64,000 nucleotides of DNA. It comes from Diogma glabrata. Lineage: Eukaryota; Arthropoda; Insecta; Diptera; Cylindrotomidae. Shown here one piece after another: positions 11,842 to 22,412 of this stretch; the stretch's first letter is position 1; each line of letters begins with the position of its first letter. The position numbers were made by a program, and so were the translations under genes. The notes under the pieces are model-generated. The model was not told the origin of the DNA, searched no databases, and saw nothing but the letters and a program-made list of their open reading frames with translations. Location: positions 194,194,322 to 194,258,321 of the forward strand of contig OY856188.1 in assembly GCA_963693315.1 (NCBI GenBank), written 5' to 3'.

Positions 11842-12019
11842 CCTTTCAACACTTGTTTGCAGTGCAACGCATCACTTCTTTATTTTTTACCTATAAACTA
11901 AGCCTTCGTACCTTATCTATAAACTAAATTGGGGTTGCCATATTTTAGTTTAGTTTATGGAGCAAAGAAGCAAGAAACGAAGAAGTGATGCGTTGCATTG
12001 CTTACCCGTGTGGAAAGAG
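11842..12019. repeat. Small palindromic MITE-like repeat
   Basis: The arms include TGCAACGCATCACTTCTT and its reverse complement and extend imperfectly to about 45 bp per side. The spacer holds two TATAAACTAA-type words. Nested in E1. Confidence 0.6.
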
Positions 12020-12184
12020 CCAATCAAAATAATTGTTTTTTATTAGTGTCATAGTCATAAGATTTGTTTGAAAAAAATAACAAATACTTTGGTCAAAGGT
12101 TACTCTTGTTCAACATATTTTTATTTCAAAATTTATAAATTTTTTAATTTTGATTTAGACTAAACAATCTTTTTTAAATATTTT

Positions 12185-12345
12185 GCTTACGGCGAATTAA
12201 AAATAGTATGTATATGATGTACGGACGTAAGCCATTTTGGACTTAATGTAGGTGCAAATCTCAGCTAGCGAAAACTCCACATACGTCCAAAAACCTTAAC
12301 TTTACGTCCTTGCATCATAATGTACTATTTTACGGCTTAACTAAA
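12185..12345. repeat. Imperfect palindromic repeat
   Basis: Arms around ATAGTATGTATATGATGTAC and GGACGTAAG on the left pair imperfectly with the complement on the right. Non-coding, probably a small MITE. Nested in E1. Confidence 0.45.
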
Positions 12346-12652
12346 ATTCCACCATTTTATTACAATTTTTAAAAGTACTTCGTTTGATATTGTTTTTTTT
12401 CATTTCAGATGGTCAACAACTATAGTTAATCTATACTATATCTTTCATGAAATACATCAGAATAATTAATGAAACTTGTTTTTTATATTGTAATATTATA
12501 ATTAGATATATAATAATTGTATTGTAATTAGATATTAGAAATATATAGTTAATGAATTTCATAATAAATATTTCTATTTTCAAAAAATTACATTTATTTG
12601 TTTGTGTTTTTTTTATCAACCAGGTTTTCTCTTTTTGATTATATTTGATGTA

Positions 12653-13944
12653 CTAGGTCATTCAATAAGTCCGTAGGATGACACATAGATGGCATTACTA
12701 GAATTTTTTCCATATGATTTTTATTTAGTACTAACCTTCAAACGATACGTGTATAAATTTGACAGCAATCTGACTATTTATTCGTGAGTTATAGCATTTT
12801 GTGTGAAGCAACTTTTGTTTTTGAAAAAAAATGGAAAAAAGTGAATTTCGAATTTTAATAAAGCATTGCTTTTTGATGAAAAAAAATACAGTGGAAACCA
12901 AACAATGGCTTGATAAACATTATCCAAACTCTGCTCCATCGAGACAAATGGTAGAGAAGTGGATGGCTGAATTTAAATGTGGTCGTACCAGCACAAAAGA
13001 TGCAGAGCGCAGTGGACGCCCAAATGAGGCTGTTATTCCAGAAAACATAAAAAAAATCCACAAATTGGTTATGAACGATCGCAAATTGAAGGTGCACGAA
13101 ATAGCTGACATTGTAAAGGTAGCAGATGGTAGTGTTTTTACCATTTTACATGAAAATTTGGGTATGCGAAAGCTCTGTGCAAATTGGGTGCCGCGTGAGC
13201 TCACAGTCGACCAAAAACAACAACGAATCGATGCTTCAGAGGAGTCTTTGGCACTGTTAAACCGCAATAAAAGGGAATTCTATCGTAGATATGTGACAAT
13301 GGATGAGACATGGCTTCACAATTACACACCAGAATCCAAAAGACAGTCAGCTGAGTGGACAGCAGTCGACGAACCGAATCCAAAGCGAGCAAAGACGCAA
13401 CAGTCGGCCGGTAAGGTGATGGCGTCTGTATTTTGGGATACGAACGGAATAATATTCATCGACTATCTCCATAAAGGAACCACCATCAACAGAGAGTATT
13501 ACTGTGAACTTTTGGATCGATTGAAGGCTGAAATCGCAAAGAAACGGCCACATTTGCAAAAGAAAAAAGTGTTGTTTCACCAAGATAATGCACCGTGTCA
13601 CAGATCGATGAAAACGATGGCAAAATTGAATGAATTGGGCTTTGAATTGCTTACCCACCCACCATATTCTCCAGATTTAGCCCCCAGCGACTTTTTCCTG
13701 TTTTCAGATCTCAAGAGAATGCTTGCTGGAAAGAAATTTAAGTCCAATGATGAAGTAATCGCTGAAACTGAGGCCTATTTTGACGAGAAAGAGAAATCGT
13801 ACTATAAAAGTGGTATAGAAAAGTTGGAAAATCGCTATACTCGTTGTATCGCCCTCGAAGGCAACTATGTTGAATAAAAAAATCGAGTTTTGTCAAAATG
13901 TTGTTTTTTTCTTACTTATCCTACGGACTTATTGAACGACCTGT
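12653..13944 (+). mobile_element. Mariner element (irritans-type), apparently complete
   Basis: The element is 1,292 bp with TIRs built on AGGTCRTTCAATAAGTCC GTAGGAT at both ends, and TA on each side (12651-12652 and 13945-13946). Size, TIR and TA duplication are those of Mariner. It carries one uninterrupted transposase gene. It sits inside E1, inside the Polinton, inside LINE-A, so it is a late arrival. Confidence 0.95.
12831..13877 (+). CDS. Mariner transposase, intact
   Basis: A 348-residue uninterrupted ORF of full mariner length. The N-terminal part (about 1-110) is the paired-type HTH DNA-binding region. A WVPRELT motif, matching the WVPHEL motif of mariners, falls near 123. The catalytic DD34D triad is complete: MDETWLHNY (first Asp), HQDNAPCH (second) and YSPDLAPSDFF (third, 34 residues after the second). 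The sequence closely resembles the irritans subfamily (Himar group). It cuts and pastes the element at TA sites. Start chosen at the ATG after the 5' leader; stop is 67 bp before the right end. No frameshift or nonsense seen, so it could still encode active enzyme. Confidence 0.95.
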   Translation: MEKSEFRILIKHCFLMKKNTVETKQWLDKHYPNSAPSRQMVEKWMAEFKCGRTSTKDAERSGRPNEAVIPENIKKIHKLVMNDRKLKVHEIADIVKVADGSVFTILHENLGMRKLCANWVPRELTVDQKQQRIDASEESLALLNRNKREFYRRYVTMDETWLHNYTPESKRQSAEWTAVDEPNPKRAKTQQSAGKVMASVFWDTNGIIFIDYLHKGTTINREYYCELLDRLKAEIAKKRPHLQKKKVLFHQDNAPCHRSMKTMAKLNELGFELLTHPPYSPDLAPSDFFLFSDLKRMLAGKKFKSNDEVIAETEAYFDEKEKSYYKSGIEKLENRYTRCIALEGNYVE

Positions 13945-14024
13945 TATACTAAATAAAACAATAGTATATTCAACTATATAGGGTAAACAAAATATGGTTC
14001 AAATATCGTCATCATATGGTTTTC

Positions 14025-14480
14025 TTTAAATAACATTAACCATAAAATTTAGTTAATATATCACCATAGTATGGATATGCATCTATAACATCAACCATAA
14101 AATATGCTCAATGATAACCATAGTATAGTTCTGTATGCATAACGTTAACCATAAAATATTGTTAATATACCACCATACTATGGTTATATATCTGTAACAT
14201 CTACCATAAAATATGCTTAATGATAACCATAGTATTGTTCCGTATATATAATATTAACCATGAAATATGGTTAATAATCACCATAGAATGGTTCTGTATA
14301 TAAAATATCAACCATAAAATGTGGTCAATTATTACCATAGTATGGTTCTGTATCTATAATATCAACCATAAAATGTGGTTTATAATTACCATAGTATGGT
14401 TTCTTATATACAACAGCAACCATAAAATATAGTTAACATATAACCATAGTATGATTCTCTAAAAATTTGATCAATATAAC
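14025..14480. repeat. Tandem word repeats in the right end of E1
   Basis: About seven to eight diverged units of about 60 bp, each carrying ACCATAAAATATGGTTAAT followed by ACCATAGTATGGTTCTGTAT. They make up most of the right terminus of E1. Confidence 0.7.
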
Positions 14481-14716
14481 CATAAAATTTTTTTGTGTGC
14501 ATCAAGGGAAAATTTGCCGGGATATATCATTAAACTGTAAATATTTAGTTGTGTTCAACAATCCAAGGGATAAATCACAAATTTACCCCCTTGCACGGCA
14601 AATTTATTCTGAACGTGTAGCTGAGCTTGTAAGGGTATATAAAGAGGCTGCGTCGAAACCGCATGGTTATTTATTCATGGATTTAATTTCCCAGCTCAAC
14701 CGTTATGAAACGTCTA

Positions 14717-15037
14717 ATGGAGCACAAGCATACGTTACATTTCTTAAAAAATTGTAAGCCTTGCGAACGTAAATATATTTTATCAAAAAGTCAACCAGAT
14801 CTAATAAAAACCTTATGTGAAATTTGTATGAATGTTTTAAATGGAAATGTCAAATTAAGCAAAAGCTGCAAAACCCATTTGAGTAATTATAAGCGTTCTT
14901 TACGTAAAATTACCGATCCAAAAACTAAGCTATCAGCGAAACGTAAGGTTTTGATTCAAAAAGGGGGGTTCTTACCAGTTATTTTAACAGCTGTATTATC
15001 TGGACTAGTAGCTGGAAGCTGCTTGAAAGAGCATTAA
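14717..15037 (+). CDS. Polinton pX-like small virion protein, left copy (intact ORF)
   Basis: About 106 residues. The N-terminal half has Cys residues (CKPCERK, CEIC). A basic middle (LSKYKRSLRKI-like, here SNYKRSLRKITDPKTK) leads to a QKGGFLPVILTAVLSGLVA tail that is hydrophobic. A basic body followed by a GGF..hydrophobic end is a recurring small Polinton virion protein, compared with adenovirus core or minor capsid proteins; the exact role is not proven. It overlaps the ATPase end by 41 bases and is 1 base from the next gene, a compact virus-like layout. The right-arm copy has a nonsense codon and an insertion. Confidence 0.65.
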   Translation: MEHKHTLHFLKNCKPCERKYILSKSQPDLIKTLCEICMNVLNGNVKLSKSCKTHLSNYKRSLRKITDPKTKLSAKRKVLIQKGGFLPVILTAVLSGLVAGSCLKEH

Positions 15038-15038
15038 A

Positions 15039-15881
15039 ATGAGTTTACAACGCATGTTTGATGTTCATCCTGATACGTTTGAACGTTGGAAGAAAATTAT
15101 ACTTGATGACAATAATTTATCAGTTTTAGATCGAGAAATGAAAAAAATTTTATACAATAATAAATTGAATGATGTTGATAAATGAAATCTTTACCGTCAC
15201 AATCTTGTAAAGTCTTTAAACGTGAGGAGTAGGTCAGACGGTATGCTAAATCTCCGGTCGCGATTATCAGATGAAATTGGCCATGGTGAACCCCCAGTTA
15301 GGAAAAATGTATATTCGCAAACGAAATTCTTTAGAAAACAAAACGTAAAAATGCAAACAGAGAAACCAACCAATCAAAATGCTGTTACACAGATTTATAG
15401 AATGATGAAACAACTTGAAGAAATGCCATCGTTGGAAGAAGTTTTTCAAACTTCAAATAAATTTTCTAGTTTCGAACATGATCTAGATCAGGAAAACGAT
15501 CAGGGTCAGATTAATTTTAATCGTAAAAATATTGAGAACGATGAATATCAAGAACTTGATAGAGATGATAGTTATCGTAAAATAGCTTTAGAAGGTCAAC
15601 CACCAAACGTACGAATTTCGAAGGAGCGAGAATCTTTGAACCCAAATGAATATAGATTGTTCGAATTGAATACGAGTCAACAGGTTAATGTACCCGTGGA
15701 AAAGCGATTTACTCGATCAGCATTAAAAAGATCTAGAGACGATCCTAGTCAAACTGTTCTAAATTTTCCGCAACAGCGTAAGAAAACTAAAAGTGAAACA
15801 AGTACACCGAAGAAATCAAGTAAAGTTGCACCGTCACAGTCAAAAATGTCAGATATACCCTGGCAAGTATATAAATTTTAG
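15039..15881 (+). pseudogene. Polinton virion-type protein (280 codons), left copy with nonsense
   Basis: The frame opens at an ATG one base after the pX-like stop, with a conserved-looking N-terminus (HPDTFERWKKII, LDREMKKIL). Codon 49 is TGA; the right-arm copy has TGG at this place, so this is a point nonsense. The rest stays open to 15881 and is hydrophilic, with acidic middle and basic, Ser/Thr/Lys-rich C-terminus (KRSRDDPSQT, KKTKSETSTPKK). Length and position match an uncharacterised protein regularly found beside pX in Polintons. Function unknown; perhaps a core or scaffold protein. Confidence 0.65.
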
Positions 15882-15990
15882 TTTTGGCTTTATCTTCATC
15901 ACTTATCATCACAAGTTGTTAACAAACATCAACTGAAACAATGTTAACATTCAAAAATCTTTTTATGTAACATTAACAAGTAATAGTTCA

Positions 15991-16821
15991 TTGGATTTAT
16001 TTCCCCAAAATACTTTATCAAGGATTACTGTAAAATTACCTTATGCACTTAATCTTAGATGTAACGATGACACAGAATGGTTTATGGTTATAACGAAATT
16101 TGCTTGCACATCTATCGAGAAAAAACTAGATAAAGAGAAAGATCCAACTCTAACGTTTATAACAGAACGAGGTAATGCTGGGCTAGATATAGTGGATATT
16201 TTAAAACAATTTCCAGTTTTATTTGAAATTGTTCAACATGAAGAGTTTTTCAATCGATACACTGATCCAACAAATCTTCCAAAGTATGTGTTCTCAAAAG
16301 CTTTCGTTCAAGTTAGTCTTGATAAACATAACTACAAATTAAAATTCGGTAAAACATATACCGTTACTCAACTCTTCGACTCTCTTTTTTCACAAATTGA
16401 AAAAAAAGATTGGGCTAACATTATTAAAAATGTGAAAGCGTCAAATACAAATGAATCGTCCTCAGTCTTAACTGAACCAACACTGGATGTTATCAGGAAA
16501 CGTGTAAAAGTAAATACAAAAGAAAACGAGCAGCAACCAGAAAATATACCAAACTACATGTGTATTTATTGTGATTTAGCCAGACCTCAGATGTTTGGTA
16601 ATGTTATGGCTAGAGGTTTAGTTATGCATCCAGTTAAGTATGGAAAACAATACGAGAGTTATCAGAATTTAGATATCGTAAATATTCAATATGTGCCAAT
16701 TGAAAAAACACAAGTTACCGATATTAGCATTTTGATAACGGATGAAAATGGTGTACAAATTAATTTCAAAGACGATTCATTTAGCACAATGGTATTATTA
16801 CATTTTCTCAAAGATATATAA
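15991..16821 (+). CDS. Penton-like minor capsid protein of Polinton, left copy
   Basis: An open frame of about 276 residues, with no clear ATG. The frame is open further upstream (to about 15945) and the first codon shown is TTG, so the true start is uncertain or lost. The C-terminal third contains YMCIYCDLARPQMFGNVMAR and VPIEKTQVTDISILITDENG, the conserved tail of the smaller Polinton capsid protein, the putative vertex/penton protein. It precedes pVI-like and hexon genes in the same direction. The right-arm copy is broken by two insertions and a frameshift, so this is the better copy. Confidence 0.7.
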   Translation: MDLFPQNTLSRITVKLPYALNLRCNDDTEWFMVITKFACTSIEKKLDKEKDPTLTFITERGNAGLDIVDILKQFPVLFEIVQHEEFFNRYTDPTNLPKYVFSKAFVQVSLDKHNYKLKFGKTYTVTQLFDSLFSQIEKKDWANIIKNVKASNTNESSSVLTEPTLDVIRKRVKVNTKENEQQPENIPNYMCIYCDLARPQMFGNVMARGLVMHPVKYGKQYESYQNLDIVNIQYVPIEKTQVTDISILITDENGVQINFKDDSFSTMVLLHFLKDI

Positions 16822-16854
16822 AGAGGTGAAACTAGTCATTAGATTTATTACACT

Positions 16855-17392
16855 ATGCATAACACCTATTTAAAGTATTACGCAATTCAACATGGGGGTT
16901 ATAGTAATAATAATCAAACCGTCAACGATGAATTTGGAAATGTGTTAAGATTGCCGCATAAGTATATCAGCGTGGTCGTGGGTTTGGTAGTGTCTTCGCC
17001 AGTTTTTGGAAATATCTTCAACCACTTCTAAAAAACGGTGCAAATTTCATAAAGAACGAGTTGATTGATACCGGAGGCGACATATTGAAAAATATTAGTA
17101 TACAAAAACCAATTCAAAATATTTTACGTGATCGATCGACTCAAATAGTTGATAAATTAAGAGATAAGGCGGTCGAAAAAATTAATACAATGGCTGGGTC
17201 AGGTTCAAGAAAGAGTCGTAAACGAAGAAAACGTAGTAAAAACAAACTCTTGACGAAACCAATAAATAGGAATTCAAAACGAATTGAAAAATAATCGAAG
17301 ACGTTATTAGTTCGAGTTAAGAGGCCTCCTCCACCACGCTCTAGAGTATTCAAACAATCATCACCGCGAGTTTTAGATATATTTACATAAAA
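16855..17392 (+). pseudogene. pVI-like minor capsid/membrane-active protein, left copy
   Basis: The ATG at 16855 starts a frame reading NTYLKYYAIQHGGY. Near 16955 the coherent frame shifts, continuing in another frame as RGRGFGSVFASFWKYLQPLL, then INTMAGSGSRKSRKRRKR. A Gly-rich amphipathic segment followed by a basic tail resembles the pVI-like small proteins of Polintons, thought to help membrane passage; that role is inference from the family. The same frame break is present in the right arm. The left copy also has a private nonsense (TAA at about 17292), where the right copy reads on to 28477. Confidence 0.55.
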
Positions 17393-18436
17393 TTTTATAA
17401 CGTTCAAACAAATACAAAACTAAAGAAAATAAAATGTCTTTTCGAGAATGTATGAAATCCGAATTAGATCTTTTTGCCCCTCGTAACATTCAAACAAACA
17501 TTTTAAAAGCCGAAGAAGTTGCTTATAAGCTTTTAACCAGTTTAGAAAATCAATCAATTATCGAATTCATATGTCATGGACACGGGGATATGTACATAGA
17601 TTTATCTTCAATAAATATTTGTGTGAAACTTCAATTGACTAAAGGGAATGGAACCTTGTACACGGATAAAGATACAGTTCAGCCAACTGTAGTAAATAAT
17701 ATGCTACATTCATTGTTTCGGCAAGTTAACGTTTCGTTAAATGGAAAGAACATAAACGTTTCGGACGGAAATTATAGCTACAGAACAGGGGCGTCAATTG
17801 GGTAGGGCTGGGGGGGGCATTGGCCCCCCCAAGGATCTGATACTATCAATAATTCAATACATCGATTCAATAAAACCATCCAATCGTGGTAGAATTAACA
17901 CTATAAAAATTTCAATGCACGGTTATTTTGTGAATTCGTCTAATTAACTAACTATCTAACTTAACTAATATACCAATTTTATCGCATACTATTAATTGAA
18001 ATATATCTGATAATATAATTATTACGTTACATATTATTTTGGCCCGACTAAAGTACAGTTCACCGCAATATTCAAACCGTTATCGTTCTTTGTATCAAGG
18101 ACTAGAGCGCCGCCGATACGAAAGGCGGTCGTATTGCTTCTAATCTTCTGATGAAATCAGTTTTATAAACAAAACACGATCGTTCTTCCAAAAACGCCGT
18201 GGGTGCGTATTTTGACAAAATTCTATCGTACTAGGCATTACCGCTTTTAGAAGAACGATTGTGTTTTGTTTATAAGATATTCGTGTCTGAGCCAGAGGAA
18301 ACAAAACATTTCATTAGTATAGGGCTCCTCGAGGGTTCATAGTGCAGTATTTAATATTCAAATTTCAATTGTTATTGGCCATTGGTAATTTATATAAACT
18401 TAAAAGTAAGTACATGCAGGAGAACACAGCCTAATT

Positions 18437-19105
18437 ATTTTTTTTTTAATAAAATGTGTTGTGTAGTAGGAATTACAATATGTGTCACAATAACACATGA
18501 AAACCTTTTAAGACCAAGGTCCCACAACAACATACGTTCGAAGGTGTTGATGGACGTAAATCTTCCTTTTTTTTGTTTTTTTAATATTTTTTGTTAAAGA
18601 ATGGATAACTAAACAAAAAATCCTGTCACCGAGAAAATATGACTTAGGCCAATATTTTATGATAGAATAGAGAAAATAAAAGTAAATTAAAAAGTAAATA
18701 GCAAATTTTGACAAAAATTTGCTGAAACAAAACAAAAATGTAGTTGCCAATAATCCAGCCGGTTGCCTATTCCTTGATCCTGTGACGCACCATCTTTCCT
18801 AATGATTAAAGCCCACACATAGTTACATGAAGGCTCGTTTCTTCAAGGAAGCAATAGCGTCTCATCATCAAGGATTATTTCACAGCTAAGATTGAAGGTG
18901 CTACCGTTGCCTGAATACAGTTCATCCGCCACCACCCCTAAGATGTCACCTTGGCTTGTGATATCTCACTGCTATTGCCGGTGGTATGTGATATCTGACG
19001 TTAACTCATATGTCAATAGCAGGGACTGGAGTACGCGGGGTTGTCACACCCGTAGATCAAAAATAAAAAAAAAATTTAAAACAATAAAAACTGATCCCTC
19101 CATGC
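18437..19105 (+). repeat. Dispersed repeat family A, long copy in hAT
   Basis: Same block order as the copy at 10938: T run, AATAAAATGTGTTGTGTAGT, CAACATACGTTCGAAGG, GGCTCGTTTCTTCAAG, GTTGTCACACCCGTAG, and a tail ACTGATCCCTCCATGC. Confidence 0.75.
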
Positions 19106-20944
19106 CCCACTTATTTTGAGAACCCTGACTGTTTGGCCCTGTTTTTTATCTATATCATATTGTACAAACTTTACAACTTTTTTAAAAACCATAAATTAAA
19201 AACAATTCTAAATGTAAAATCCTATAACATATCTAAAATTTTCTTGATAGTTGTGCTAATTTTTATAAAATGAATGAAAGTAATTACGGGAGTAATTTAA
19301 ATTTTTTGTGTTATTTCCAGTGATTTTATAATAGTGAATGTTTTATAATGGAGAAGCAATATTTTCTAACGACACGAACAAATTAAGTTATGTAAATATT
19401 TTCAAAATATGTTATGAAAATTTGCTGACAAATTCTTTTCGCTATATGGACTATAATTTTTAATTCAAAAAATAGCAAAAATTATATGTTTGGTTGGTTA
19501 TAATAAAATCCAAAACGTATCCTAAACGTCAATCTTTGTTCATTTTTTTTATACTGTCACAAGGAGGGAGAAACTATTATTTTTTTGTGGTAGGGTTTTC
19601 TTATAGATTTAAAAGAAGCTCGCAATAATTGTACAATTTTGAATCAAATGAAAAATTTACGCACATTTATGGGTAGTAAACTGCCCAGACGTCCCACGCT
19701 GCGTGGAAATGTCCCACATTTCGTTGCGTTGTCCCACGAAGAAATTTGTCCCACAAAGCGTCCCACGAAACAAATATTTCCACCACATTTACCCGTATTA
19801 TCGAAATAATCAAAAAACCTTATATCTACCTACGTACAGTTTGCGCAATATCTTAGTCAAAGCAATGGCTTCACAGTTTTTTCTTGCAGTTTGTATGATG
19901 TTATGTATATGTTGATTTAACTATATTGAGAGAACAAACCAGTGCAATATTTTTTTTACTAAATAGTGTTTCAACTATAATTTTCATAGAAATACTAAAC
20001 TCAGTTTTTTCACTTCAATAATTTACATTTTATTTTGCAAATATCTTTTGATGTCTAACACATCTACCTCAGCGAAAAGGTTTCCTTGTTTATAGAAACA
20101 TCTCCTCGGTGTATATACGAGAGATCGAAGGTATATTATGAAAAATAAAATACAAAATATTTTACTTAAAAAGACGCAGTTTTCCGTATAAATTCATAAA
20201 CATTTAAATTTTCAAACCAGAGTTTACAATTTTACTTTATTCGAGCACTCATTTCAATCCTTTGAAATAATATTCAAAAATTAAAATGTTCATAATTGGA
20301 ATATCGTTCTTACTCGTAAGAGTATTATTTTTGTTTTTTCGATTTTACTCCTTTGGAGCAGATTACATTTTCCTGTTCTTTCATTCGATTTGCAAAAGAG
20401 CAAAATTAGTCATCCTTTATATTCATTTTTCTAACAATACATGAATAATTGAACGAATCATTCGAAGCATTTTACGTTGGAAAGCATCAAATTTGAAGCA
20501 AAAATAAAAGTTTTGAGTATTTGAAAGAAAATATTTATTTCAATTTAGTAGCAAGAATGATATTTTAGTATTTTCACTCCTCTGTGTGGGAGTGTTATAT
20601 TTTTTTTAAGCTACGCACTCTCAAAGAACAAAGTAAAGGAGTGATATAAGTAGCGTTTCAAACTCTGTTTAAAACACACTTTAACTAGGTAGCTCAAAAG
20701 TAAAAGTATTACTTTCTAATTTCTAATTTTTTTTTCTCAATAAAGAAATCAAAATATAACGACGCAAAAGTTTATTGTATTACCAGTCGGAGTGAATTTG
20801 CAAATTAACAGTGGACATTATGATATTAAAAGACATATATGTTAGATACAGATAAACATAAAAAAGCGTTGCTATAATCCGCCAGCTCCAGTAGCTTAAA
20901 CAAGTTTTGTTGTTATTTTGTTTTCTTGTTGTTATTTAACATTG

Positions 20945-21295
20945 ACAAAAAGCTGGTTGCAATTTGCGCTGATAACACGAACACCAATTATAGTGGTGTC
21001 ATGTCAAGGGGTGAAAATTTAAAAGCAAACTAAACGCGAATTTGAACCAGAATGTATTGGGTATTGGATTCGCAGCCCGTATTCTAAATAATGCAATAAG
21101 AAGTGCTGCGGATTTAAATGGCAGGGTTAAACAAATTTGGATATTTTACTGTCTTTACTGGTTTAAGTTGAAGGAGTTCTGCGGCAAAAGTAATGTCAAA
21201 CATAACCAACTTATTGGATACAGTGAAACTCGCTGGCTGGCGGTAATGCCAGACCTAGAAAGAATTTTGAAAATGTACGAACCACTGTAAGCAGA
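20945..21295 (+). pseudogene. hAT transposase fragment
   Basis: Reading ICADNTNTNYSG, then LGIGFAARILNNAIRSAAD and LIGYSETRWLAVMPDLERIL, it aligns with the transposase at 51240-51640 (ISADNTNTNFGG, LGIGCNAHIASNAI, LLGYSSTRWLALSNAI). It carries one catalytic Asp region and the RW motif, has frame breaks, and lacks both ends. It is the only transposase remnant visible in the hAT at 17786-22094. Confidence 0.75.
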
Positions 21296-22288
21296 TTTCC
21301 TAACGGTTGAAAAATGTCCAATTAAAATAAAAGAATTTTTTGAAGAATTAAATAGTAAATAAATAGTAAAGGAAAGCATTAAATAGTAAATTTATGCACA
21401 ATCTAGTTAGCACGTTTTCACCGTCCCTCTTTCTCGCAATAGAAATTCTAATTAGTTAGTATTTGGAAGAATGTTTGCATTCTGTCCCATATTTTAACGA
21501 TTTGGCTCTGGTCAGTTTAGGGTAGACATAACTCTTTCTCTCTGAGACAAATAAAGGAAAACAAACAAAAAAACGATTCGACATAAGAGAAGTCACGTAG
21601 GGATTGCAATCACGTGGTGTTGTATGGATTCTGGGACTACGTGACTCATAAATTTTAAATCCCGGGATGCCTGGTATCGTATATAAAAACCATCCTTTTT
21701 TTATGCTGCACGATCTGCTGTCGTTTACAAATTCACTCTCTGAACAGTTACAAAGATATAATAATTTCTAGCACACGCGCTTTAATTAAAACTACTTTCT
21801 TGATGCTTAAACAATGCAGAGACGGTACTAAATTTAAAATTATTTTTAACAAATGAAGGGATTTTGCAGAACTTTGCGGCATTCGCTTCAATGAAACAAC
21901 ACCAGAAGACAAAGATCTAGCAGAGTAACCAAGGTAGCTCAAAAGCATTTTATTTTTATTTCTTAGTCCATGCATTTAAATGCTTTTAAATATATGTGTG
22001 TATAAAAATGTGTATGTTATGTTTTACGAAAAAAATCTTTTTATGTCATTTAAATTCTCGCCCCCCCCAAGATTTTGGTGAAATGACGCCACTGCTACAG
22101 AACGTACATTGAAACGTTGTTGAATTTTGGCGAGGATGCGAGCAGAACGCATTTAGAGCTATCGGGGTTTTACCCGGACACAAAAAAACTTGATACATTG
22201 CAACCATTACAAGAAGGATTAGCAAAAAGGCAAACCTTGTTGAAAAATAGTAACATCGTGAAATTATATGGAAAAGTGCATGCAGATA

Positions 22289-22412
22289 GATTCAATAAGT
22301 TTTTTGGAAATTGTAAGAAATATATCCTCTTTTGTTTTTTTATCTTTTGTCGCCTTGCAATAATCCACCAAGTCATTGATGGAGATTCTATCGATGTTAA
22401 TTAAAAGATGAT
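22289..22412 (-). pseudogene. Start of an unknown Polinton gene, cut at the arm junction
   Basis: On the minus strand an ATG near 22412 opens a frame of about 41 residues (NHLLINIDRISINDLVDYC, KATKDKKTKEDIFLTISKKL) that runs straight into the left-arm hexon sequence at 22288. The composition is protein-like. It looks like the N-terminus of a gene of the original central region whose remainder was lost when the arm was copied in. Identity unknown; the missing polymerase gene or a neighbour would fit the position, but nothing in the sequence proves it. Confidence 0.45.

Larger units (their letters stand above)
9712..14499. mobile_element. Element E1: MITE-like insertion with word-packed ends
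   Basis: The termini CACACAAAAAAAT..ATTTTTTTGTGTG are inverted repeats, followed inward by GCATGGTTAT on the left and TTATGGTTAT on the right (read from each end). A CA dinucleotide is duplicated (9710-9711 and 14500-14501), and the right Polinton arm shows the uninterrupted target. Both ends, about 550 bp left and 520 bp right, are saturated with the word AACCAT/ATGGTT. The middle contains a family A repeat, small palindromic repeats and a mariner. No transposase of its own is visible. Superfamily not recognised. Confidence 0.8.
9371..14757 (+). pseudogene. Packaging ATPase, left-arm copy, split by element E1
   Basis: The frame starts at 9371, runs to 9711 and resumes at 14502 after the 4.8-kb E1 insertion. 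The Walker A motif (GPSSCGKTT) is near residue 15 and Walker B (TLIILDDLM) about residue 80. The protein is the A32/FtsK-HerA type that pumps DNA into capsids in Polintons and adintoviruses. Compared with the right-arm copy it also lacks about 87 nt after the GYLFMDL segment, so even without E1 it would be internally shortened. Its last 41 bases overlap the start of the next gene in another frame, as in the right arm. Confidence 0.85.
17786..22094 (+). mobile_element. hAT element in the left hexon gene
   Basis: TIRs CAGGGGCGTCAATTGGG (left) and CAGTGGCGTCATTTCACC (right, complement) are flanked by an exact 8-bp duplication CTACAGAA (17778-17785 and 22095-22102). CAG-start TIRs plus 8-bp duplications define hAT. 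The uninterrupted target is seen in the right Polinton arm. The element is 4,309 bp with only degenerate transposase. It carries a family A repeat at 18437-19105. Confidence 0.92.
8164..22288 (+). repeat. Polinton left inverted arm
   Basis: This arm is homologous in reverse to 27890-36601, with only a few percent differences by eye. The homology is interrupted by the E1 element (9712-14499) and a hAT (17786-22094). The homologous parts add up to about 5.0 kb. Homology stops inside the hexon gene at 22288, where the sequence switches to another gene. Confidence 0.9.
17434..22288 (+). pseudogene. Hexon-like major capsid protein, left copy, cut by hAT and truncated
   Basis: The start MSFRECMKSELDLFAP is the typical N-terminus of the Polinton double-jelly-roll major capsid protein (F54H12.2-like). 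The frame runs to 17785, is interrupted by an 8-bp-TSD hAT, resumes at 22103 (YIETLLNFGEDASRTH..) and ends at 22288 after GKVHAD. There the arm homology stops and a different gene begins on the opposite strand. About the last 60% of the protein is therefore absent in this arm. Confidence 0.85.

Noticed and set aside
12855..13658. Minus-strand ORFs across the mariner
   Set aside because: Shadows of the transposase reading frame.
14025..14480. CRISPR-like array (regular repeats)
   Set aside because: Units are diverged, lack distinct spacers and belong to the word-rich end of element E1 in eukaryotic DNA.
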